A stretch of DNA of 44,131 nt from Pseudomonadota bacterium. GTDB taxonomy: Bacteria; Pseudomonadota; Alphaproteobacteria; UBA2136; JAPKEQ01. This document shows, piece after piece, positions 35,369 through 43,759 of this stretch. A program made the position numbers and the translations under genes. Location: the NCBI GenBank assembly GCA_036141575.1, contig JAYZXF010000005.1, positions 1 through 44,131 on the forward strand, in the 5' to 3' direction. The notes beneath the pieces are model-generated. The model ran no database searches and was not told the DNA's origin. It saw only the letters and a list, made by a program, of their open reading frames with translations. The stretch's first letter is position 1. Every line of letters starts with the position of its first letter.

Positions 35369-37066
35369 ATGGACATTGTCGATCTCATGATCAGTGATCA
35401 AGTGATCAACATAGCAGACCTACAAGGTCTGCCTGTTACTGTGCAAAAAGACCCGGAGCAGCTTATTGATGCTCTTGGTAAAGCCGGTAAGCTTTCTGAA
35501 ATGCAGCAATCGCGCTACAAAGCCATTGCTTATGATTACCCTGTGCGTACAGATGAAGAAATGGCACGGACCACACCACACCAAGTGGATGGCATTAACG
35601 CCGACTTTATGAACTTCTATACAGCCTGCCCCATTGAACTTGGCCGTGGTGCCATCACATGGGCAGCAGCTGATTTACCAAACAAACGTCTACTCAGTGA
35701 GATTGTTCTACGTCACCGTAAAAACAGGCACCAATTTGTATGGGCCTCAGCAAAATCTATTGAATCTGCCATTGAGCGTATGTCTAAGCGTGAAGGTCAC
35801 TCTCTCAAATTCCTTGTGGAGACAGCCTACGCACAAATTAACGCTGGTAACGATGATGCCATTGTTCACCTTACAGATGAAATTATTCGTACCGCTTATA
35901 AAAACAACGCTTCGGATTTACACGTTGAAATCCTAAACCGTAAACCAACGGTTATGGCACGTATTGATGGCGAGCTTGAAGAACTTGTACCGCTTCCTAT
36001 TGAAGTTTATGAGCGTGTGGTAGGTCGTCTTCGTCACATGGCTGGTGTACGTGCAGAAAACTATAAGAAACCGCTCTACGGACGTATGACATTTGAACTG
36101 TCTGCCCGTCAGCATATTGATATTCGTTATACAACACAGCCCATTACGCTAGAAGGCACAGCAAAGATTGCCATGCGTTTCCTAAAACCATTTGAAGGCA
36201 GCATTGATAACTTTGGCTGGCGTAAAGAGAGTATCGGTAAGCTTGATGTTTTGATGCGTTTTGAGGAAGGATGTATTATTTTCGCCGGGCCTACAGGTTC
36301 TGGTAAGTCAACTGGTGCACGCATGATCATTCGTCGTGGTCAGCGTCCTGGTCAAAATGTCATCTCATACGAGAAACAGATTGAGGAACGTATGGATAAC
36401 GTCATCCAAACGGAAGAAGATCTCAGCGCAGGCCTAAATCTTGAGTCATTCATGTATGCCGCTCTTGGTCTTGACCCTGATGTTCTGTTTATTGGTGAGG
36501 TACGTAGCCCTGAAGATACCCGCCGCTGTATTGATGCCGGTAACCTTGGTCACCTTGTTATTACAACGATGCACGCCAACGATACCTTCATGACCCTTGA
36601 CCGCCTTGTACAGCGCGGCGTTCCGGTTGAGCAAATTTTCTCTAACGTGCGTGGTATCATTGCACAACGTCTTGTAAAGAGACTTTGCAACAAATGCAAA
36701 GTGCCACTTGAGCTTGATGAAGACTTTGCAGAACAATTGAACAACCTTCGCCCAATTGATTTCAAACCGGGAGACGTGATTTACAAAGCGAATGCAAACG
36801 GTTGTGAAGCTTGCCGACACAGAGGCTACATAGGCCGTACAGCAATTGAAGAAATTTTAGAACTTTGGCGTAAAGATATTACGCGAAACGTGTGGACAAA
36901 CACAGCACTCCGCCCTGATTGGATTGATGTTGTCCGCAGACAAGCTATGGAAATTGGAATGCCTGATATGTTGACGCAGGGTATTCTACATGTAAAAACT
37001 GGGGTAACATCCCTTGAAGAACTAGAAAGATTTTTCAGTGCAGACTTGGAAACTATTCAGTCGTGA
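35369..37066 (+). CDS. GspE/PilB-family assembly ATPase with altered motifs
   Basis: A 565-residue secretion ATPase. The N-terminal 155 residues are a divergent GspE-N/MshEN-like region. Core motifs: Walker A GPTGSGKST (307-315), Walker B LDPDVLFIGEVRS (368-380), His box TTMHANDT (399-406), and a four-Cys zinc site (Cys440/443 and 479/482), typical of extension ATPases rather than PilT. Two deviations stand out: the Asp box usually reads EDP but here is EKQ (335-337), and the Walker B region reads GEVRSPEDT where GEIRDxET is usual. It powers pilin polymerisation from the cytoplasm. Its end overlaps the next gene by 29 bases. The Shine-Dalgarno is weak (AACGG). Confidence 0.9.
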   Translation: MDIVDLMISDQVINIADLQGLPVTVQKDPEQLIDALGKAGKLSEMQQSRYKAIAYDYPVRTDEEMARTTPHQVDGINADFMNFYTACPIELGRGAITWAAADLPNKRLLSEIVLRHRKNRHQFVWASAKSIESAIERMSKREGHSLKFLVETAYAQINAGNDDAIVHLTDEIIRTAYKNNASDLHVEILNRKPTVMARIDGELEELVPLPIEVYERVVGRLRHMAGVRAENYKKPLYGRMTFELSARQHIDIRYTTQPITLEGTAKIAMRFLKPFEGSIDNFGWRKESIGKLDVLMRFEEGCIIFAGPTGSGKSTGARMIIRRGQRPGQNVISYEKQIEERMDNVIQTEEDLSAGLNLESFMYAALGLDPDVLFIGEVRSPEDTRRCIDAGNLGHLVITTMHANDTFMTLDRLVQRGVPVEQIFSNVRGIIAQRLVKRLCNKCKVPLELDEDFAEQLNNLRPIDFKPGDVIYKANANGCEACRHRGYIGRTAIEEILELWRKDITRNVWTNTALRPDWIDVVRRQAMEIGMPDMLTQGILHVKTGVTSLEELERFFSADLETIQS

Positions 37067-38132
37067 TGCTTTAGGCCCCCGGGTAACAGAAATGCGCGCA
37101 CGAGATCGTGAACGCATGTTCTTCCTTTTGTATCAAATGCTTAAGTGTGGTCAAACCACTGAATCTGCCGTACGTGCTGTTGCTAAATCTTTCCGCAGTG
37201 AAGGTAAAGAAGATATTTCTGCCGCTCTACACGCCATTGCCCAAAAAGTTGCTCAAGGTAAACCTATGAGTAAGTCCATGGAAATGGAACATGTGATGTT
37301 TGATGATGTTCACCGCGCCGCCGTTATGGCTGGTGAAGCCTCAAACTACATGACAGAATCATTCCACATTCTACAAGTTCTAGAAGATAAAAAAATCGCG
37401 GCATCTCGTGCAGGTATGGCTGAGCTTCTCACACCTCTCCTCATGCTATCGTTCAGTTTATTTTCTATTTTCAACACAGGTTTAAATACACTTCCTGTCC
37501 TAACTCAGCTGAAGATTGCCCAAGGTAAGCAACTTGGTACAGCACCACGCATGGTTATGGACATTACTGGATGGTGTGCAGACCACTGGCACATTCTTAT
37601 GGCCATCGGAATTACGTTTGGCGTATGCGCATATGCTGCAATCAAATCAACGCAAGGGCGTTTTTGGTTAGATTACTACACGCTTCGCGTTCCTTTGATG
37701 GGTAAGTTTATTCGTTATAAAACATATGCAAACATGCTGCTTTACTTCCCACACCTTGTGGAAAGTGGTGTAAAGCCAAAGCAGATGATCCCTATTATGG
37801 AGGCCATGTCGACAAACATTGTACTGCGCCGTAAAATCGATGCCTTTAACCAGGTCATTACCACAGGTGGTAAAATGTCAGATGCCATGGAAAAAGCAGG
37901 GTTCCCAGGCCTTATTGTTACACCAATCCGCGTATCAGAAAACTATGCAGGTAATGATTCAGGTACCAACGATGTCATGATTGAAGGTATGAACCACGCA
38001 TACTCCATTCTAGAACGAGATCTATCTGATACACACAAGCGATTTATTAGTACATTCTCTGTTATTTTGTGGCTAATGGGTGGTAGCGTCATGCTACTTG
38101 AGATGATGTCAATTGTACTTGCACAGTCGTAG
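37038..38132 (+). CDS. GspF/PilC-family inner-membrane platform protein
   Basis: A 364-residue protein with two T2SF-type cytoplasmic domains and three membrane segments (LTPLLMLSFSLFSIFNTGL, ILMAIGITFGVCAYAAI and FISTFSVILWLMGGSVMLL). FFLLYQMLKCGQTTESAV and YFPHLVESGVKPKQMI are the two matching domain starts. It couples the ATPase to pilin assembly. The GTG at 37038 lies inside the 3' end of the ATPase gene; ATG at 37092 or 37116 are alternatives and I cannot decide firmly. A clear AGGAGAG after its stop serves the next gene. Confidence 0.88.
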   Translation: MQTWKLFSRDALGPRVTEMRARDRERMFFLLYQMLKCGQTTESAVRAVAKSFRSEGKEDISAALHAIAQKVAQGKPMSKSMEMEHVMFDDVHRAAVMAGEASNYMTESFHILQVLEDKKIAASRAGMAELLTPLLMLSFSLFSIFNTGLNTLPVLTQLKIAQGKQLGTAPRMVMDITGWCADHWHILMAIGITFGVCAYAAIKSTQGRFWLDYYTLRVPLMGKFIRYKTYANMLLYFPHLVESGVKPKQMIPIMEAMSTNIVLRRKIDAFNQVITTGGKMSDAMEKAGFPGLIVTPIRVSENYAGNDSGTNDVMIEGMNHAYSILERDLSDTHKRFISTFSVILWLMGGSVMLLEMMSIVLAQS

Positions 38133-38144
38133 GAGAGTATTGAC

Positions 38145-39296
38145 ATGCCTATTGTAAAAAACAACCTTGGACAACAGTTTAAAAACATCTGTTTTACAGG
38201 CCTAAACCGCGTAGAATATCTCCCTGATGGTTCAGATCAACCTATTTTTGGTGATAGCTGGCAAGATGTATCAGATGAACAAGCACGCCGTAACATGTGC
38301 CTTTCTTTCTTTGCACCACGTGACCTTTCAGGTGAACCTGTTGCCCCAGAAGAAATTCTGATTGACGATTATTCAGATGAAGAAGTCCCTGATACATTAA
38401 TGACAGAGAGCATTAAACATATTCCTCTCATGGATTATTGTCGCATGCCCCCTGCAGACTCGAACACGGTGAACTTTATCGTTGTAGCTGATGTTATTTT
38501 CCACTGGGATATTAAAGATAACTACTTACAACCAACATCTCAGTTGACGTGGGTTCAAGATATTAAGGCAATTCTTAAATCATACCCAAGAAGCTATACG
38601 AAAAATATTTACACAAACTGGCAAAAAGATAAATTAGAAGAGCTGCGTGTAAACGTGCTCCCTCTTCGTGAATCACCTGTCTTTAGTGAAGTTTGGCTGA
38701 ATATGCCGTCTTTCCAAGAGAAATACGGTAATATCATGCTATCTATTGGTATTCTCGTTTCTATGATGGTTTTTGCTATCACCTACATGCAAGATACCAA
38801 AATTCAAAAACTTCAAGCAGACAGAAACCGTGTCACACAGTCCATTCCATCAGGACAAAACTTTGCTGTTCTTTCTAATATGATCCGAACGCAACAACAG
38901 AACATGTCTTATAGAGAGTACTTCCCATTCATTTTGAAGGATGTATCATATGCTATCCAATATTCAGGCATGAAAATTGACTCTTTCGAACTCGAGTCAC
39001 CATCTCCTCTAGATCCGCCAACAAATCTGTTATTAACAATTAATGCAGATAGCGATGCTTATGATGGCTGGCTTGAGGAAGAGCCTGTTGCCAAATCGTT
39101 TCTTGCCCTGAGTAATACAGTTAAGGCTGTAAGACGCCAGCCAGGAAATAAAAAGATGAAACTTGAGGGGTTAATTCCTTTAAGAGACGCTATTAAAGAG
39201 CTTCACCCTTACTTACAAGAAGCCCGTAAAACCAGAGCTATTGGTAACCGCACCCTTGGTGAAACAGCAGATGCAGTAGAGGAGCCTGAATCATGA
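38145..39296 (+). CDS. Bitopic pilus assembly protein, PilN/GspL-like layout
   Basis: A 383-residue protein with a large N-terminal cytoplasmic region (about 1-195), one membrane segment (197-214, IMLSIGILVSMMVFAITY), a coiled stretch and a periplasmic domain. This is the topology of GspL, BfpC or a PilM-PilN-like fusion, and the position after the platform protein fits. There is no readable actin-like ATPase motif in the cytoplasmic part, so homology is not shown. AGGAGAG lies 7 bases before the ATG. It overlaps the next gene by four bases (ATGA). The function given is inferred from topology and place. Confidence 0.6.
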   Translation: MPIVKNNLGQQFKNICFTGLNRVEYLPDGSDQPIFGDSWQDVSDEQARRNMCLSFFAPRDLSGEPVAPEEILIDDYSDEEVPDTLMTESIKHIPLMDYCRMPPADSNTVNFIVVADVIFHWDIKDNYLQPTSQLTWVQDIKAILKSYPRSYTKNIYTNWQKDKLEELRVNVLPLRESPVFSEVWLNMPSFQEKYGNIMLSIGILVSMMVFAITYMQDTKIQKLQADRNRVTQSIPSGQNFAVLSNMIRTQQQNMSYREYFPFILKDVSYAIQYSGMKIDSFELESPSPLDPPTNLLLTINADSDAYDGWLEEEPVAKSFLALSNTVKAVRRQPGNKKMKLEGLIPLRDAIKELHPYLQEARKTRAIGNRTLGETADAVEEPES

Positions 39297-39790
39297 TTCA
39301 ATTCACTATTGGGCTTGCCCTTTTCGCGTTTGCAGCCATCCTTGGTACGTTTAAAGTTTTTGAAAATATCGATAAAATTCAGGTCACTGAAAATAGCTTG
39401 CGTAGTTCTATGAAAAATAGAGATAAAATTTTACGTATTCAAACGAATATTCAAAAATCAATTAGAGAGACTTTAGAAGCTGGCCAAGACCAAAAAAACA
39501 ACATTGAAAGGCTCTTCAACCTTGCAGAAAAGGATTTAGACTTTAACTTTGTAGGTCAGCCAACGCAAAACCCAGCAGCACCTGGTATCTACTACCACAC
39601 ATACCGCATTACAGGCACAGAAACATATGCAGCCGTGACAGAACTTCTCACACTTATCGCATCAACACCTGGATTTTCTGTGTATAAAACTTGCTTTAAC
39701 TGTGCGCGCACAAACCGAGAACTTAAACCTGGCCACCATACGGTTCAAATAGAAGGGTACCTCTATGTCCACAACCCACGCCAGATTTAA
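39293..39790 (+). CDS. Bitopic pilus assembly protein, PilO/GspM-like layout
   Basis: A 165-residue protein with an N-terminal membrane segment (residues 3-20), a coiled-coil-like region (25-80) and a periplasmic alpha/beta domain. The end domain pattern (YHTYRITGTETYAAVTELLTLIAS, then HTVQIEGYLYV) is what the ferredoxin-like fold of PilO/GspM looks like. One Cys pair (CFNC) could form a disulphide. It overlaps both neighbours (4 and 26 bases), so it is tightly coupled. Homology is suggested by layout rather than by a diagnostic motif. Confidence 0.6.
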   Translation: MIQFTIGLALFAFAAILGTFKVFENIDKIQVTENSLRSSMKNRDKILRIQTNIQKSIRETLEAGQDQKNNIERLFNLAEKDLDFNFVGQPTQNPAAPGIYYHTYRITGTETYAAVTELLTLIASTPGFSVYKTCFNCARTNRELKPGHHTVQIEGYLYVHNPRQI

Positions 39791-40910
39791 AATAGCACTT
39801 GCGCTGTACAGCCTTTCGCTCACAAGCACAGGCTATGCCCAAAACCTCAAATGGCCCAATACATTTACAGGTCAGCCTGACTTTGAATTCACACGAGATG
39901 ATATTGTGAAAGAAATTCAAGAGAAAAGACCTGAGTCGTTCTCTGTACTCACAGGAAACCTTGACCGATCTTTGAATACACAGGGCGTGAACCCATTTGA
40001 TCCAAAAACAGCCCAAAACCTGATTGATATCTATAGCCGATACAACGAAAACGAATCTGTTGCCATTATAAGAGAGAAAAATCCGGTACCTCAGGCTTAT
40101 GTTGGTACAAAGCAACGTATTTTTCTCCGTACAGGAGAAATCGCAACTGCAAATATCGCACTTAAAGATGGTGAAGTATCTGCTATGCTTGTAACAGGCA
40201 GAGTTGTCCCTGTTGAGCTTGCTCCTAATAACACAATTGTAGAATACGTAGCGACAGGCCAAATTTCTAAAGAAGAGATCATTAATAAAAAGTTTCAAGA
40301 CCTCTTTGCAGGTGAAGGTCTCTTTTCTGATACACAAATTAACCTCAAGGATATTGATAATCGCCTAGCTGGATTACAAACATATCAAGCTAAGGGCCAA
40401 CTGCCTGACTTCTATACGGATGCTAAAGGTCGCCTTTCCCCTGCGGAATTCAAAAGATTCCTTGAAAGGCTCCTGCGTCAAACACTGCAAAAAGAGCAAG
40501 ATCAGCTCAACACGCAAGATTTTACGCAAGATATCAAAAAAATCAAAATTGATAGCATTGTGACATCTCCATTTAAGTACGCCGTGCTTGATGGTGAAAA
40601 GTATAGTGAAAAAGAAAGGTTTTTCCTTTCAGTTCAAAGACCTCAGGGACAAAACACAAACTTTAGATCCATTGTTCAGCAATACTTACCCCCTCAAGAT
40701 TCAATGGATAAAGGCATGTACCAATCCTTTATTAACGAGGCAAATAACGTTATTGAGCAATATGAAGCAGAACTTGGCATAAAATCAGGGGCTGCAACTC
40801 GTATGGCTACCCATAAGATAGGGGTAACAGTAAAAGAAATTGGCCATAGAAAAGTGATCTTAACCATTGGAGATAAAGATTACCCGCTTAAGATCAATCT
40901 GGCCCTGTAA
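39765..40910 (+). CDS. Secreted pilus-locus protein of unknown family, possibly PilP-like
   Basis: A 381-residue protein with a signal peptide (MSTTHARFKIALALYSLS, cleavage near GYA-QN) and no further membrane helix, so probably periplasmic. The last 35 residues (KIGVTVKEIGHRKVILTIGDKDYPLKINLAL) resemble the short beta domain of PilP/GspC proteins that meets the secretin. A middle beta-rich part (QRIFLRTGEIATANIALKDGEV) is of unknown type. GAAGGG precedes the ATG, which lies within the end of the previous gene. No lipobox. If PilP-like, it would link the inner-membrane complex with an outer-membrane channel encoded elsewhere. Confidence 0.55.
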   Translation: MSTTHARFKIALALYSLSLTSTGYAQNLKWPNTFTGQPDFEFTRDDIVKEIQEKRPESFSVLTGNLDRSLNTQGVNPFDPKTAQNLIDIYSRYNENESVAIIREKNPVPQAYVGTKQRIFLRTGEIATANIALKDGEVSAMLVTGRVVPVELAPNNTIVEYVATGQISKEEIINKKFQDLFAGEGLFSDTQINLKDIDNRLAGLQTYQAKGQLPDFYTDAKGRLSPAEFKRFLERLLRQTLQKEQDQLNTQDFTQDIKKIKIDSIVTSPFKYAVLDGEKYSEKERFFLSVQRPQGQNTNFRSIVQQYLPPQDSMDKGMYQSFINEANNVIEQYEAELGIKSGAATRMATHKIGVTVKEIGHRKVILTIGDKDYPLKINLAL

Positions 40911-40913
40911 GAG

Positions 40914-41672
40914 ATGATGGAAGCAAGAGAGCACCATACGAGCAAAATAAAATGTCAAAAAGGCGGTTTTTCACCGTTTATGTTTGGCGTGCTTGCTGCT
41001 CTTACTGTTTTTAGTACCATGCTCGCGCAATGGGCAAGGGAGGACCTAAAAACCCTTGAAGCTGAAAAGCTCAAAGCCCAACAAAGGCACTCTGAAGACT
41101 TTAAAGAAGCTTTAGAAATCGCTATTTTGTCGGAGAATAGCAATACTGCGAGCAATAATTACAGCCAAACTTATGACTTAAGCCGCGCCCAAGGCTTTCT
41201 TTCTGCATCCACAAACACAACACGCAGTGGTGCAGCCATTCAAATTAGAGAAGTAGATAGTAGCCAAGTTCAAGATATTCAAAACAAACGTATTGCTATC
41301 ACCTCTTCAGATGATGCTTTCTTACGTTCAGACGTAGGCGGACTTGCCAACGAGTCAGCTATTGCAAACTATGATGGTGGCTTAGATAAACCGCTCGCAA
41401 CAGTTGATACAGAAGCCTTAAGAAACCAGCAGGTTAAGCACTCAAGGCAACTTCTGGAAAAAGAAGCCAGCATGCTTTACACTTTCTATACAGAAAACAG
41501 CAGGTTCCCTGCCAATCAAACGGAATATGATAACGGTGTCAACAACCTCACAGGTTACAAAGACACTTGGGGAAATGATTTTGTTTACACCTATGCCAGT
41601 GATACGGAAGCTACGCTGAGCTTTACAACGCCATGGGGTAAAAACTTTAATGTCCGCGTGGACATGAACTAG
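40914..41672 (+). CDS. Pilin-like protein with pseudopilin C-terminal motif
   Basis: A 252-residue protein. A basic leader ends in KGG, followed by FSPFMFGVLAALTVFSTML, a hydrophobic helix, and a charged coiled stretch (REDLKTLEAEKLKAQQ). G|F is a standard prepilin cleavage point, but residue 5 is Met, not Glu. The C-terminus contains KDTWGNDFVYTYAS, the (D)xWGNxxxY pattern of GspG-type pseudopilins. It may be a minor pilin or pseudopilin lacking Glu+5, as some priming subunits do. It starts 3 bases after the preceding stop and shares its operon. Confidence 0.6.
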   Translation: MMEAREHHTSKIKCQKGGFSPFMFGVLAALTVFSTMLAQWAREDLKTLEAEKLKAQQRHSEDFKEALEIAILSENSNTASNNYSQTYDLSRAQGFLSASTNTTRSGAAIQIREVDSSQVQDIQNKRIAITSSDDAFLRSDVGGLANESAIANYDGGLDKPLATVDTEALRNQQVKHSRQLLEKEASMLYTFYTENSRFPANQTEYDNGVNNLTGYKDTWGNDFVYTYASDTEATLSFTTPWGKNFNVRVDMN

Positions 41673-41690
41673 GGAAATAAGGGGAAAAAA

Positions 41691-42599
41691 ATGATACGCG
41701 CTATTGCAAAACGCCTAAAAAGCCAAACAGGTGCTGTTTTTGGAATGGATGCCCGTGTGGCACTGATCATTGCCAGTATTATGGCTGCAACAGGTGGTGT
41801 AACCGTCCTTTCACGCGTAGAGCGTAGTAAAAATGATGGCGCTGAGCGCGCTGTAGATTTGCTAGTGAATGCAAACATGAAATACTACATTACAACAGGT
41901 ATCACCGTACTTTCTCCTGATATTGCTACTCTATTCACATCAGGCATGATTGAAGAATCTCAATTCCAACAAGACCCTTGGGGAAATAACTGGAACTATG
42001 TAACAGGCTCTACAAATATAGAAATTGAAGATGTGCCCGTTACAGTTTGGTATGGAACAATCCATACCAATGGTAAAAATAGCACAGATGACTCTGTAAC
42101 AATTGCTTCGTATGCTGACTGGCAAGCTTGGAACGCTGCAGGGGATGATATTGGTATTAAGTTTTCAACAATCACAATTGAACGCGACCGTGTCGCCCTT
42201 TACAGAAAACAAGGACAAGAAATTTCTGATCGCCTTGCTGCTGTAGAAGCAGCTTGGTACCTAGATGCCGATGGCGCTTGTCCAGGGCCAGCATGGTGTA
42301 CAAGTGGTGGTAAGTCTTATACCAACTTTAACTATTACCCTGTTTCAAGCCTAGATACGAATGGTAATATTCAGTACTTTGACTCTGTATGTACTGATAC
42401 CGACATTGCAGGGACAACAAGTGCTTGTACAGATACAACATACACAAGTGGTGATAACGCCTCTATGCAAGCCCTACTCAACCTACTAAATCTACCAACT
42501 AGCTATTCCACAGACCCTTGGAACCGTACACTACGCTACAACTCAAACCTGACGGACCGTGAAGATCCGCCATTTAGTGCACAGGTTTGGTACCAGTAA
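41691..42599 (+). CDS. Second atypical pilin-like protein, related to the first at its N-terminus
   Basis: A 302-residue protein whose leader and helix (MIRAIAKRLKSQTG, then AVFGMDARVALIIASI) repeat the unusual motif of the pilin at 34658: G-A-x-F-G-x-D-A-R-V-A-L. Glu+5 is absent and an Asp takes a neighbouring position. The C-terminal part contains DPWGNNWNY and DPWNRTLRY, GspG-like calcium-loop patterns, and two Cys pairs. AAGGGG is a very good ribosome-binding site. It is larger than the first pilin and is inside the assembly operon, so it may be a minor or tip pilin. Confidence 0.7.
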   Translation: MIRAIAKRLKSQTGAVFGMDARVALIIASIMAATGGVTVLSRVERSKNDGAERAVDLLVNANMKYYITTGITVLSPDIATLFTSGMIEESQFQQDPWGNNWNYVTGSTNIEIEDVPVTVWYGTIHTNGKNSTDDSVTIASYADWQAWNAAGDDIGIKFSTITIERDRVALYRKQGQEISDRLAAVEAAWYLDADGACPGPAWCTSGGKSYTNFNYYPVSSLDTNGNIQYFDSVCTDTDIAGTTSACTDTTYTSGDNASMQALLNLLNLPTSYSTDPWNRTLRYNSNLTDREDPPFSAQVWYQ

Positions 42600-42602
42600 G
42601 CC

Positions 42603-43214
42603 GTGTTTGCCTTTGAGCGTAAATTCTTAACAGAAGAGGATATGGCTGAAGGACTTATTCCTGAACGCTTTCATATACCCCTGACCCTTGCCATACTTCT
42701 CGGCTTGCTTAGTATTGCTTACCCTAGCCTTAATGGTATGACAGAATATGCCTTCTGGGGCTTCACAAGCCTGATTCTTGCAAGGCTCGTGGCACTTGAC
42801 CTCACAAACCACACTCTGCCGAATATTTATGTAGCTCCACTGGCCCTTCTCTCCTTTGCAGGTATTGCCATTGGGGTTGTTGCACTGTCATGGCAGCAGG
42901 CCTTACTCGGAGGCTTTATTGGCTTTGGCGCTATTCTCTTTTTCAGTTTCTTGATTGAGTTCATGCTCAAATCAGCATTCCTTGGCGGTGGAGATATCAA
43001 ACTTATTGGCGCCTCAGGTCTTTGGCTTGGCGCAACCTTCTTACCATTTTACATGATGGCTGCTTGCTTTATCAGCATTGCCCTTTCATTTATTCCGAAT
43101 AAAAATGGCCACATTGCATTTGGTCCCGGCCTTTGCTTATCACTATGGTTATTTTTACACCAAAAAACTTGGCTCATGGCCTTGATAAACAAGGTATTTG
43201 CCTTTATATCTTAA
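42603..43214 (+). CDS. Prepilin peptidase (A24 family)
   Basis: A 203-residue membrane protease with about six helices. The two catalytic aspartates are in ALDLTNHTLPN and GGGDIKLIGASGLWLG (the GxGD motif). There is no N-terminal methyltransferase or cysteine cluster, so it is of the short CpaA/TadV-like type. It would process the three pilin-like proteins of this locus. The GTG at 42603 directly follows the previous stop and was chosen; an ATG at 42642 with AGAAGAGG upstream is a real alternative giving a protein 13 residues shorter. Confidence 0.87.
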   Translation: MFAFERKFLTEEDMAEGLIPERFHIPLTLAILLGLLSIAYPSLNGMTEYAFWGFTSLILARLVALDLTNHTLPNIYVAPLALLSFAGIAIGVVALSWQQALLGGFIGFGAILFFSFLIEFMLKSAFLGGGDIKLIGASGLWLGATFLPFYMMAACFISIALSFIPNKNGHIAFGPGLCLSLWLFLHQKTWLMALINKVFAFIS

Positions 43215-43216
43215 GC

Positions 43217-43759
43217 ATGACTGAGAAATGCGCCCATCCAGAATGCGAACTTGAAGGAACTTTCCCTGCACCAAGGGACCCTCAAAACATTTCTGCACGC
43301 CAGTATTTCTGCGAAAAACACATCAAAGAATTCAACAAACAATGGAATGGCCTGAAAGGCTTTAGCAGTGACGATCTTTACACCATGCAGTCAGGCGGCA
43401 CATGGGGACGCCCCACATGGAAAATGGGTGTAAACACGGAGTCATACAAAAAAGCAACTTTTGCGGCTGATCGTACGTACAAAAACCCCTACACCATGTT
43501 TGATTACATGGAGGGCAGTGCTGAAACAGCAAAAATCTTTACACCTAAAATGCCTAAGCGCATTACAGAGGCTTGCGAAACACTTGGAATTGAACCTCCA
43601 CTTTCACCAACCCTGATTAAGAAAAGGTTTACAGCCCTTGCGAAAAAGTTCCACCCGGACATCTACACGGGAGACGACGCTGCAGAACGCATGGGTATTA
43701 TTAATGACGCCTACACAACACTTAAAGATTACCTCAAGCGCCAAGACGCTTCATCTTAA
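43217..43759 (+). CDS. J-domain protein with N-terminal Cys/His cluster
   Basis: A 180-residue cytoplasmic protein. The N-terminal part has CAHPEC and, 24 residues later, FCEKHIKEFNKQWN, a probable zinc-binding CxxxxC...CxxH cluster followed by a helix. The middle TWGRPTWKMG and the C-terminal J domain (about 125-175, with HPD in KKFHPDIYTGD) complete a layout I associate with a conserved alphaproteobacterial DnaJ-like protein. It probably recruits DnaK; its client is unknown. The ATG lies two bases after the peptidase stop, so it is transcribed with the pilus operon. It converges with the next gene and overlaps it by 4 bases (TTAA). Confidence 0.8.
   Translation: MTEKCAHPECELEGTFPAPRDPQNISARQYFCEKHIKEFNKQWNGLKGFSSDDLYTMQSGGTWGRPTWKMGVNTESYKKATFAADRTYKNPYTMFDYMEGSAETAKIFTPKMPKRITEACETLGIEPPLSPTLIKKRFTALAKKFHPDIYTGDDAAERMGIINDAYTTLKDYLKRQDASS

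Noticed and set aside
39723-40337. 204-codon minus-strand frame in the pilus locus
   Set aside because: It is antisense to two co-oriented, overlapping operon genes, one with a clear signal peptide, and has no start signal.
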